This document shows positions 1-38,501 of a stretch of DNA of 64,000 nucleotides, piece by piece. The stretch is from Lutraria lutraria (taxonomy: Eukaryota; Mollusca; Bivalvia; Venerida; Mactridae): NCBI GenBank assembly GCA_964023205.1, contig OZ026842.1, positions 34,797,501-34,861,500 on the forward strand, given 5' to 3'. Every line of letters begins with the position of its first letter. Position 1 is the first letter of the stretch. Below the pieces are notes generated by a model that saw nothing but the letters and a program-made list of their open reading frames with translations, did no database searches and was not told where the DNA came from. Made by a program: the position numbers and the translations under genes.

Positions 1-3000
1 GACTGGATGGATACAATCACAGCGTGTTGGAACGGTGTATTTTCGGAACCACAGGGAAAGATAACACACTACTCTCTTTCACTTGGATCAACTATAAATG
101 GTAGGATGTTTATACATGTATTTGTATTTTCACAAGAAATGTTAACATACATACCATCCGGATAATAATGTGCTATCTTATCAAGGTATCAAAGTTCATT
201 TGTATTCGAATCCACTTAATGAGGTCAGTTTTATGTCTGTTAGTGTACCTGAACATTTATTTATTAAGATAAAAAATGTTCGAAGTCTTTTAATATTTCA
301 GGTAGCGATATATTTCCAAGAAAAGATGTAGGGTTGGCGACGAGTTATACTCTTAAAAACCTATCTTTGTCACATGGCACTAAATATTACTTCACAGTAA
401 CAGCTTACAATAATGTTGGACTCCATACCACATTGAGCTCAGATGGATTTGTAGTTGACATGGACACTCCAATTCGCGGTGTTGTATTCAATACAGATCG
501 TTATACTGATTCAGCATTCCAAACATCAACATCGACATTCTCTATATCGTGGCATGGCTTTACAGACCACCACTCGGGAATTCAATCATATCTTGTTGCC
601 GTTGTGGAAGATATGATTGATGACTACACTAACGTTTCCTTTGTTAATGTCAATCTGAAAACAAGTCATATTGTCCGTGGTGTTACCTTACAACATGGAA
701 ATTCCTATGTCGGTCTGGTCAAATCCATTGATGCAGCAGGACATGTCAGTAGCATCGCGAGATCAAACCCTAAAACAATTGATGTCACCCCACCTTCTGT
801 GTCTACATGTAGCGAGCAATCAGAATTATATTCAAATACGTATTCTTTGGATGATTTTATTTCAATACTTCTTTATATGACCAAAAATAAATACTACGTA
901 ATAAAAGGCTTCGTCTTTGGCAGCCATAGCATCTTCGAACCTACCTTGTCAATCGGGAAGTTCCAAATGATTGCCCCTATCACTGAGAATGACAATGCAT
1001 CTTTCGAATTTCAACATTATTATGTATCGTTAAAGTCAGATGAAATTAATGTAACAGTTTCTTTTGCCGATAACGAACCAATATCCCTGAATGCCTCATT
1101 ATATTTGTCTGTGTCTGAATGCAACCCACCCAGTTCATCAGATAATACAAGCAATGCTGTGGAAGTACGACAAATTGGCTTATCAAAATTAAGTGTGAGA
1201 TGCCCTCTTGTAGACATCGAAAGCTCTGTTGCTAAGGTATGATATATATTAATTGATGTAAATGATATTGTTGATATATTTCTTGAATTAACTCATAATA
1301 ATTATGTTATTTGTAAAACCAGATCACCATAGCAATTTCAGCACTACGATGTTATCGCTTATAATATTTATTCGAAGTTTTAGTATTTGTACAAAAAGTT
1401 TATGATTATATATTGATATTATTTAATTAAAATAACTAATATTTTGTCTTAATTTTTTCTGATAATTTGTAATAAGTAATCATGTCTTTCTATAGGTAGA
1501 AATCGGAGTTGGAACCACACCTAATGGATACCAGTTACGTCCATTGTCTTCATTTTCAACTAGTGGGGTGATTGAAACTGATCTTTTACATAGTTCACAT
1601 ATTTATGTAACCGTCGTCGCCTACAATCACGCTAATCTAAAGTCCGTTTTCAAATCTTCGAATCTGCTAGTAGACAAAACACCTCCAGTATTGAAGGATG
1701 TGCAGATGGTTTTGACACCGGTTAATGTCTCGACAAACGTCGTAGATATAGATGTTAAATGGGATGCTGACGACGCTGAAAGTGGTATCAAATATTGCCT
1801 TTGTGGATTAGGTAAGACAAATTCATAGAATCATAGCTGTTTTACATTTATTGTACCTTTATGATTTTTCCCTGCGTATTTGATGTTATTCCATATGTAT
1901 GGAATCATCCTTTAAGCAGTCAATCTGTTAAGTTTACTGAATGAGGTCTACATATACATTGTTTAATTTTAACTTTTCTTTTAATTAGGTTCAACAGAAC
2001 ATATGACTGACCTGATTGAATACATTATGTCATCCAACGTAACGTCTTGCCATTTCTTGAATTTGCAACGTCAACATGGTGACAGAGTGTATGCGTCCAT
2101 TAAATGTATCAACAACATTGAACTGGCCTCCATACCAATGATAAAAGCATTGACTATCGTACTTGACAAACCACAGACAATCAATGCTAGGTTGAATGTC
2201 CTATCTAATGGTGCAATGAGTATGCATGGATCATCTAGCCCAGGCATTGGTCCTCAGATTGCAGTCTGGTTTGTGCAAACAGACGCAAATTCTATTAAGC
2301 TCGAATGGTCAGAGTTTACGGACAGCACTAATATAGACCATTACGAATATCGTCTGACTTGGCAAAATGAATCAATCACTGACTGGAAGAAATGTAGTAA
2401 GACAGCGACGGAAGTAAATGGTATTGATATGATTAATGGTCGACGATATACTGCAGAAGTAAGAGCAGTCAATGTTGGACTGTATACCAGCGATTCTGTA
2501 TATACAGATATTGTTCTTCATAACGTTGAACCAGGACTTACAGGTTAGTTTTTGTTGATATTAAAGATAATGTATATATCTGTGTTTTCATATTGCTTTC
2601 GATGAAATATGTATTAAAAACAATGATTTATTGTGTAAGCCGCACTGGTAGGGTTGTAAATGTACTAGTCAGCATGGAAAAGCCGTCTTTAATGCTTATT
2701 GCTTTTTTCTTGGATCCTTTCTCATGATATTATCTTTTCAGGTATTAAGCTTAAGAGTGTACTTCTGTACATCGGTGATATTTACAGCCATTAAAGTTTA
2801 TACTAGTGCTATATAAAGTTTGTGTACTGGTATTGCATTCAGTTTTTGGTGGGATGCTTCTTTAAAGCAACACATTGCGAATTTATGAATTCGTATTTTT
2901 TCTGTGTGAAACATATTTCTCATGTTTGTATATTATATATCATATCATATACTGCTCCGTTAATTTCAGGTCATCCTGCGGCTGTTGAAAATGTAGGACA

Positions 3001-3253
3001 TCAAATGAAACTAGACTGGGCCGACGTTTTCAGTCTGGCTATCGATCTTGGCGTAACGTTTGATGTCGTCATTGGATCCCGTCCTGGGTTCACAGATATC
3101 ATAGAACTAAACAGGGTCGATTTCAACAAATACGCTTTTGATATGCCACGCTCGACCATTGTTACACAGGATATCACAGAAATGTTCCTTTCAATCACAT
3201 GCACATATTCAACGGGACTGCACACTGTCTACAAGACAAATTTTAAATTTTAG
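1..3253 (+). CDS. FN3-like extracellular protein, 3' exons (partial)
   Basis: Five joined exons, 1-100 (cut by the window edge), 302-1236, 1496-1811, 1989-2543 and 2970-3253, all with GT/AG borders and matching phases (1,0,1,1), give 729 residues ending at a TAG. The protein shows repeated beta-sandwich-like modules of fibronectin type III character: tyrosine-corner-like phrases (GTKYYFTVTAYNNVGL, GNSYVGLVKSIDAAGH, HIYVTVVAYNHANL, GRRYTAEVRAVNVGL), each followed by a linker such as VDMDTPIRG, IDVTPPSV or VDKTPPVL. Many N-x-S/T sequons and no C-terminal membrane segment suggest a secreted or extracellular product, or a short cytosol-free tail. The signal peptide and N-terminal domains would be upstream of base 1. 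The individual modules are divergent and I cannot name the gene. The FN3 assignment follows from the tyrosine-corner and linker pattern; function is unknown. Confidence 0.75.
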
Positions 3254-3572
3254 ACCCCCATGTTTCCGTCTACAAAATCAGTTTAGATCTACGTGTTTGT
3301 GTTTGTCATATGTATTAACTGTACATTTTGTATTCGTTTAAGTAGACTTTATTATAACCTAGAACATTTTCTTGTATGTTTATCTTCTTTCATAAGTTCC
3401 AGGTGTCATTTTCTATTGAGGAAAGATAAATGCATATTTCGCTGTATGCTTTGTGACACTCACTAGTAAAGAAAATGCGCTCGACAATACTTCAATTGAT
3501 ACAATGATCATGACAGAGATATTCTATCATTGAGTTATAATACACTCATAAAGATTCATTAGAAGCCGTGTT

Positions 3573-3578
3573 AATAAA
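3573..3578 (+). terminator. Candidate polyadenylation signal of the FN3-like gene
   Basis: AATAAA lies about 320 bases after the stop codon at 3253. A second AATAAA follows at 3666-3671. Either could end the transcript; hexamers are common in such AT-rich DNA, so this is tentative. Confidence 0.35.
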
Positions 3579-4979
3579 AAAAATGCATGTTCATTTTAAC
3601 ATGTCTATAGTCCCCAGATTTTGTCTTCGAGACACTACTTTTACTTAAGGATTGCTATCTTGAAAAATAAAACTGATGTTTGCCAAGGATATTGATCAAT
3701 TCTGAGACCACATGCATTTATGGTTAGTTACATGTGTACCCTACTTCTAATTGGGTCTTTTTTTGTTTTATCTATGTATTTTATTATAAGATTTCTCATC
3801 CTAATGCTTTAATATATATATAACTGTTTGTGTGTGTTGTACTAAATACTAGTACCTTTTTCTACTTTTATTAAATACAGATCCATCCTCATTATTTCTT
3901 TGCAAGTTTATGTTTTATGCACGTACGTGTTGTTTTTCATCGACCTTATTCAAAAAAAATTTAAATCGACAGAACATACAAGCAGCATAGTTTCATTGAT
4001 GTACAAGTATGTGTTTAATTATCAAGACAAGACCAGAATGCTTCAGAGCAAAGATTAGTGTGAATGCATTTCTGGCGAATTAGTCATGTCGCATATCAAA
4101 ACGAAGCCACACAACACAAGTATAATATACGAGTATACATACTTATATCGTGCATACATTATACAACTCTGCGAATATTTTAAAGAATAGGCAGACCAAA
4201 AGTCAGAAACAGCAACGCCACGTTTCAATATTCATTTAAAGCTGAAGTCACGTATTTGTCTGATCTTTTGAAAGCGGCATGTTTAGCTATATAGGTCTAA
4301 ATTCATGAAAAACACTTATCAACCTGCCAGGTTTCAGGCGTTCAGTCATTGGTGCTTCGGTAGAACAGTTATCGGGGCAAGTCCAAGTTGACTTGTCTGT
4401 ACTTTGGGCCACTGTGACACGTACGGAACGGGAACAAGATTAGCATTACATGCTTATAAAAGTATACCACATTTAGTAGCGATACAGTTAAATTTCTTAG
4501 TCCTGTTCCTGTTATTTAATTCAGAGCAAGGGGGCGACACAGGGCTTCCCTTGTTTATGCAAAGCAATGTCTATGCAAATATTATTGATAAAATATGCCA
4601 ATAAAAAGAAAGAACATGTCTTAGATGTATTCGGTAGTTGTCTAAGCTAGTACATGTTTAAACTTCTTCCATTATTAGTAAATCTAAGAATCTAGTAAAT
4701 ACTGCCCCTGTGCCCCCCCCCCCCCAAAGGTCTATATCCAACCTTGCTATATTTAGCATTATAGTTGAACTATATAAACGAATGAATAATCATTGTCACC
4801 AATTTATTAAATACTGTATGAATTTGCATGGTCCGGGGTTTATCATTTCTAATATATATTAAGCAGTATATAAATTCATTGACTAATTTCATCAGATTTT
4901 TAATCAGAGAACGTGGCTCCAAATTGCTGATTTAAAATTTATCGAATAACGAAATGTGACATAGTATCCTTGGTTAACT

Positions 4980-5154
4980 ATAGGCCGGTCGTAGACACAT
5001 AAAAACCTTTGAAGTCTAATCTCAACCAAAGTTCCATTTCAAGAGGGGAAACAACTCGTCCGTTTACGAGACTCTGTACGGGATATTGCGGTTCATGCGG
5101 AATATTTCCTAACTCATAAAGTAGAACATATCCGAATGCGACCTTGTAAGCAAA
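4980..5154 (+). promoter_or_regulatory. Putative PCCB promoter / 5' UTR
   Basis: Sequence just upstream of the PCCB start codon is less AT-rich than its surroundings and holds several CpGs (for example GGCCGGTCG and CTCGTCCGTTTACGAG). The start codon context AAAATGGCTACC resembles the YY1-like initiator element often seen at nuclear genes for mitochondrial proteins. No TATA box is evident. Position and composition support a TATA-less promoter, but the transcription start is not determined. Confidence 0.35.
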
Positions 5155-33017
<27,863 letters not shown>

Positions 33018-33132
33018 AGTTCATGATTATTATCTTATTAATAGATTGTTATTATTTGCCTAATGAAGATATCTATGTTAGCTAAAAGAACAAATTGTTT
33101 AGCTTATTGAAATGAAGAAGTGTGTGTATAGA

Positions 33133-33138
33133 AATAAA
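33133..33138 (+). terminator. Candidate PCCB polyadenylation signal (proximal)
   Basis: AATAAA lies 116 bases after the PCCB stop codon. A distal AATAAA at 35043-35048 would give a UTR of about 2 kb. Which is used cannot be read from the sequence. Confidence 0.45.
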
Positions 33139-34544
33139 ACTGGTGAATTATTAATGTATAAACTATATTTTAACAGTAGGTACATAGGTATGCCATTTTT
33201 ATAAACATTTTATGTCTATACTGAAAATGACAGCTGGAAAATGAAGGAAAACCTTTTTTTATCAAAATTGCTGAACAAGTTTTGGGTGAGAGGGAAATTT
33301 GAATGAGTTGGACCTTGTAACTGCAAACCAACTATTTTTCAGTATAACCTTAATTATGTACTGTACATGTGAACATCACAGTGTACAGACCAGTCCAAGA
33401 TTTAAGCCTTCCCATATCTTTTCTTTAAATACATGTATCAAAAAAATGAGAAATTGTGTGATTTTGATGGACAAAAATTACTTTTGGTGGTTTGAAAAAA
33501 AATTAAAAGTATATTTTGCAGCTACAATTATAGGCTATTTTGTTTATTAAGGAATTGTTGCTAGGTGACTGATTAAATACTCATTAATTGTAGAAAAAAA
33601 TGTGAAACAATTGTATATTTAAATGTTGCATGTTTTATTTTTATTAATTTTGAAACAGTCTTTTTATATCTCAAGTTGTAATAATGCATAACTACAAATA
33701 ATAATGTAGACTATTAGGTAAATTAAATGATAAGTATTATCTAATGAAATGCTTTGTTAGGCATATTAAAATTGTGTGTACATATACAAAATAGTGTATA
33801 TTTGATAATTTCAAGCTCTCCCAAATCGAACAATTTGACCTTTAATACTACTGCTTCTTCCATGTAGGTAGTTAATTTGATTCAATATTGGACACCATTG
33901 ACTTTTATATTTCATTGTCAACTGTTGGTGAATGGATATGTAGTGTGTTTTTATGCTATGACATACACTGTAATGTATTGTGTATATTTCAAGTAGGACT
34001 AGTTTTTTGCTTTAAACAAAATCATGTTTGGAACTGTTAGTTTGTTAGTTTTACTAAAATACTGTACTAGTCATTGTCCTTGTAGATTTTCCTTTTCTTG
34101 GATAAATCGTTTGTGATGCAAGTTCTTATGTATACTGTACTATTAATGAGTTAAGTTACCTTGAAATAATGGTTAATTAATTCAGATTAGCTGAAACTTG
34201 TTATGAGCCAAGCCTGCTAGGTTAGCACTAAAGGTAAAGTGTAAATTCTTTGGACCTTAAGTTCTTGAAATCGAATCTTGTGTGCGGCACATGTTATCTG
34301 TGATGATTTGGTTGAAGATATTACATCTAAAGCCATTTGTCCTCCAGTGCTATTTTTTCTTGTAGAAAGTTGTCAGTTACTTAAATCCAAGAAAATGCTT
34401 AGGTTAATTGCCTGACAGACCTGTAAAACAAAACAAACAAATGTGACAAGTTAGGCTTGCAATGGGGTACAAGTTATTTCTGATTATAATATAGGCATGA
34501 TTGTTGTTGTTACTGCAGCTGATTTGTAATAAACAATGAAATGT

Positions 34545-34722
34545 CTTAGTTGTGAGGAAAAAATACACCTCACAATAAAGGCCACACTGTAAATAAAGGC
34601 CATTCTTTTGAAAACTGTCATTGATAATGTAGAACAAAATGACCTGTGAATAAAGGCTATTTATCAATAAAGTCCACTTCTTGTCTTTCCCAAAGGTGGC
34701 CTTTGTTCACAGGTTTGTCTGT
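34545..34722 (+). mobile_element. Family B MITE-like element (downstream of PCCB)
   Basis: Shows CTCACAATAAAGGCCACACTG, GAATAAAGGCTATTTATC and CCTTTGTTCACAGGTTTGTC + TG in the family order. The 5' end is worn. Confidence 0.6.
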
Positions 34723-35564
34723 ACCTCAATAGTTATATTGTTATGAAAATAAAAAAATATCTATACCTTATTTTTGCGATCAGACTAAGTTTCATTTTTT
34801 CTTCAAAATCTGTTATTGACCATGCATTATCAATGATATTTTCTAACATTTTTGACTCTGCCCTTGTATCTAGATATGCTTGATGTATGTGTTGTGCTTA
34901 TACATGTATATATTTCTTGTGATAGGTTTTAGATGTATTTATGCTGGGATTTTAGTTGCATTTATATAATGAACACTCCCTGATTTGTGTTAATGATAAA
35001 TATGCTACAACGTTAAATAGTTAGTAGCCCATTATTTGATACAATAAATTTGAAAAATATATCTAGTTTTGATGTTTTCATTTTACTCAAGTGAATTAAT
35101 TTCAAAAACCTTGCATTTTATTAGTTTCTGATTTTTTATTGCTCGGAAACCAAACTTTGAACTGACAGACGGATATAAGGGCAATAATTTATGTACTAAC
35201 ACCATTTGAAATGGCGGGACCATTATAAAAATGATTGCCTATGAAATTCCAATTTTTCCTAAAGATCAAGATACAATGGTACATTGATTTTCTCCAGACT
35301 TTCAACCATAACTGTGGAAAAATGCTTTGGACAGCCACTTTTGGAGTGGGAGATCTTGAGTTCAAACATAAAACCCCTGTGGAGGCTGGGTTAGAACTGA
35401 TGCAGTTGATCTGTGAGCTGCAAGCTAGTTAAATAATGTTTGCCTAGGCCCATCTCAAACAGGTACCCGCCAAAAAGAGAAGGGATTCGGAAGGTACTGT
35501 GCACAAAAAGGATTGATGTCTCATAAGTCAAGTTCGCTGGCTCTCTCAGTATATCCAGTTTGTT

Positions 35565-35705
35565 TGTTTATTGAGTTTTATGCCCCTTTTCAACAATCAG
35601 ATTCATATGAGATGGAAAGCTTACCTGGGAAGAACCAGTACTAGACTCATCTTCTGTAAGCAATTGCCTGCTTTCTCACATAAAGAAACCTGTCTATCCA
35701 GGCTT
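35565..35705 (-). repeat. SINE body and tail, reverse copy
   Basis: The plus strand begins GTTTGTTTATTGAGTTTTATG and continues GCCCCTTTTCAACAATCAG, CCTGGGAAGAACCAGTACTA and GCCTGCTTTCTCAC, the reverse complement of the SINE body at about 20160-20290. The tRNA-like head is lacking, a 5'-truncated copy. Confidence 0.6.
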
Positions 35706-35879
35706 TTCATTTGGTTGTGTTTTCTGTACAGGAAATCATATTGCTGTTTTGAAAAAAAAATATGATATATTACTTTTGACCACAAAAAATCTTTGAAGAA
35801 TATAATTTGCTGGCCTAAAAATTATTTATTATGCACCACAAATACTAAGGGCCACAACTGCTCCAATAAAATTGTTTGC

Positions 35880-36093
35880 AAGAGCCGTAGAATACACACT
35901 CTCGTCTGTGAATGGCGGCTAACTCAACTTATATAAGAGGAAAGTGAATAAGGTTTTTACGGTAATATAACGTTACAGTTTACATTTCTTCTATGCCTGT
36001 TAGATATAAAGTTATGATTTCATCTATTTTACCGTTGGGTCGCGCAGTAGAAGTTGTCATCCCCAGGTAGCTGAAACTTTCAGTATTACGTAA
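35880..36093 (+). promoter_or_regulatory. Possible photolyase promoter / 5' non-coding exon with D-box-like site
   Basis: The patch has several CpGs and GTGAATGGCGGCTAAC, a YY1-type initiator-like motif, opening only an 11-codon frame that stops. A possible donor, CCAG/GTAGCT, lies at about 36066. TTACGTAA at 36086-36093 is a perfect palindrome of the PAR-bZIP/D-box type. In fish, D-boxes drive light-induced photolyase genes; that this site acts on the photolyase ~2.4 kb downstream is inference. No splice link is proven. Confidence 0.3.
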
Positions 36094-36131
36094 CTGATTG
36101 ACACTGCTTTCGGATAGTAAATTCCGTCTAA

Positions 36132-38010
36132 TTAAGGGGAATCATCAAATCGCAAATTTGTGACAAAATAGCCAACTAACATTTTTGCTATGCGTCCTAA
36201 AAAGTGGCGTTGTTCAATAATTACTGAAAGTAAATAACTAAAATGAGTTTTTATCAATAGCTAATGATTCAATGTACATTTCTGCACCAGTAAAATAATA
36301 TTTGATGATCTATCGTGCCGTCTTATGATTTCGACGTTCTTATGTTTTCGACGGTTTTCATTTTCTCAAGATTGCATCATTATCACGCGAGATTTATTTA
36401 AGCCCCGCCCCCTCTGAATGTAAACAAATGATGCTAGTTGTCACAAAAATATCAGGCGGTTAAAAAATGGAATTACGACTGGTAAACTACCAATATCAAA
36501 GTCACTTACTGATATTTCATGGTGAATTGCTATTCCCAAAATTTGTGTCGACAAAATACCCAAGAAAAAACTTTTTTCATCAAATAATCTTCAAACAAAC
36601 TTGTGCACGTCTGCAGTAGACATAACCTTTTCCGGTAGTCACGTGGTCTGGACAAATTTTTGTACAGGGTGTTCTCAAAAGTTTTTCTCCCACTAATACT
36701 TCCTTACGGTGTCAGACCACAAAATTGTGTTTCCTCACTACGCTAATTCTCTAAGTATCCAGTAATAATTCAGGCCAAGTCCCAGGTAAATAGTAAGGAC
36801 AGGTCATATTTTGCTGATGACCTGAGTAAAGCATACTTGTAAAACAGTGATAAAGCAAGATTTATCAGTAGAAAGGGTGACAATGATCAGTAAACCAATG
36901 TTTAGGAATAGTTTGTTGAGTTTTTTATGTAAAGAAATACCGAAAAGTTGCCGAAAGTGCATCATATTTGCTGTTAAAAGTTGACAGTTAGGTATTTTAG
37001 TGAAAACAGCGTTTTAATTTCCAATATTCGTTGAACTCACTGACTGAACTTCGCTTTTGAGAAAAAGTGTGTTTATTGACTTTTTAACCACCCCGTATCG
37101 CTATTTATATCGACCAATGAAAACCGTCGAAAACATGTAACGTCACTGAGTGGGAAAACAAAATGGCTGCCTTCATGAAACGGCTCTAAAAAGGTCAATA
37201 CTCTATTGTTTTGCTTAGAAATCGGTATTTTATGTAGAAATCTAAATGTTAGTAATTACTTCCTTGTCAAATTGTGCATGCAATAAACGTCCGTTTATTT
37301 ACCAGGCGAAATATGCTTACACCGTCGAAAACATAATAAGCCAGGATATATATAAGTATCTATAATTCTCACCTGAACATATGATAATTCCATTTGCCAA
37401 AATAATGTATCATAATATCAAAATTAATTTAAGCTACAATGTCCAACAATAACTTCAATATGTCATTGAGGGTTTCCATATTTCAATTTTTCACTTTTAA
37501 ATGTTCTTCCATGTTTATTTTCAATTTTTAACACAGTCCTCAATATTCACATTTTACAAAATTCCTCCACACACGTGTTTACACTATGTACTACACAGTA
37601 GCCTAAACAGACATGGAAGAAAAATCACTGTGTGAAAGTTGAGGACTGTGTTAAGAATTGAAAATAAACATGGAAAAACATTTAATAATGAAAATTTAAA
37701 ATATGGAAACCCTCAATGACATATTGAAGTTATTGTTGGACATTGTAGTTTAAATTAATTTTGATATTATGATACATTATTTTGGCGACTGGAATTTGCG
37801 TAAGTTCAGGTGAGAATTATAGATACTTGTTAATCATCAAATATTATTTTACTGGTGCAGAAATGTACATTGAATCATTAGCTATTGATAAAAACTCATT
37901 TTAGTTATGTACTTTCAGTAATTATTGAACAACGCCACTTTTTAGGACGCATAGCAAAAATGTCAGTTGGCTATTTTTTCACAAATTTGTGATTTGATGA
38001 TTCCCCTTAA
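36132..38010. mobile_element. Fold-back (long inverted repeat) element, interrupted
   Basis: Outer ends TTAAGGGGAATCATCAAATC and its inverse GATTTGATGATTCCCCTTAA bound two long arms. The right arm (about 37605-38010) is continuous. The left arm is in two parts, 36132-36309 and 37354-37560, whose reverse complements are adjacent in the right arm, so 36310-37353 is a later insertion. Without it the element is about 835 bp. The arms are similar but not identical; the central loop is near 37560-37605. No ORF of a transposase is present. Confidence 0.8.
36310..37353. mobile_element. ~1.04 kb CpG-rich insertion inside the fold-back element
   Basis: Shown as an insertion by the continuous opposite arm. 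Near its ends TTATGTTTTCGACGGT (36340-36355) is mirrored by ACCGTCGAAAACATAA (37321-37336), with a further inverted copy near 37124. It carries GTCACGTGGT (~36638), a CRE-like AACGTCAC (~37140) and AAAATGGCTGCC (~37162), but no ORF beyond a few codons. Probably a non-autonomous transposon of unknown family. Confidence 0.6.
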
Positions 38011-38419
38011 GGTTCAAAACATGCGAGTTCAATAATTAACATTACTTGTTAATGGTTTTTAAACAGAAATCATTGGACGTCTATCAAATTTTAACAGTTT
38101 AATGTTTGTTTTTATCTTACTATTTATTCTAATTTGGCACTTGTAGATTGACCCATATGTAATTGGTGCTGTTTTTGAGAGAAACAGTGGTGTGATTTTT
38201 TCTACTTGTATCTGTCCAATTATTTTAATTTTAGCTTGCTGTCTGGTAGTATTTTGCACTGTTACCAAAACATTTCCTTTATTGATCAGTAACCAATGTC
38301 ACATCCCCGAAAAAAGATCATAAGTGGGAATTACTGTGATTATAATATGTTAACACTTTCATGTCCAAGAATTTAGAATTAACAGAAACATTGAGTATTC
38401 CAATTCCTATTCATTTCAG

Positions 38420-38501
38420 TTTCACAGGTGCTTTTATAAAGACAGCGAATTTGATTCCAAGAAACTCAGTAACACCACTTTGGTCTGCAGTCAGATTCAT
38501 A
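38420..38501 (+). other. Possible 5' UTR part of photolyase exon, or N-terminal extension
   Basis: TTCATTTCAG ending at 38419 and TTTCACAG at 38427 both look like splice acceptors just upstream of the chosen start. The frame remains open upstream to an ATG at 38361. Either a 5' UTR intron ends here or an alternative, longer N-terminus exists. A CCAAT motif occurs near 38290. Confidence 0.35.

Larger units (their letters stand above)
3254..5154. other. Intergenic region between the FN3-like gene and PCCB
   Basis: About 1.9 kb holding the presumed 3' UTR of the upstream gene, AT-rich unique-looking sequence, and a poly-C run near 4716-4727. The last ~170 bases before the PCCB start are richer in CpG than the rest and are annotated separately. 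I see no coding exon; the 66-codon open frame at 4404-4604 has no homology-like features. Confidence 0.5.
33018..38501. other. Intergenic region PCCB to photolyase
   Basis: Holds the PCCB 3' UTR (to ~33.2 or ~35.1 kb), a family B element, a reverse SINE fragment, a CpG-richer patch with a possible photolyase 5' exon near 35.9 kb, and a fold-back element at 36132-38010. No coding exon is seen; small frames at 33299, 34404, 35235 and 35571 are not gene-like. Confidence 0.6.
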
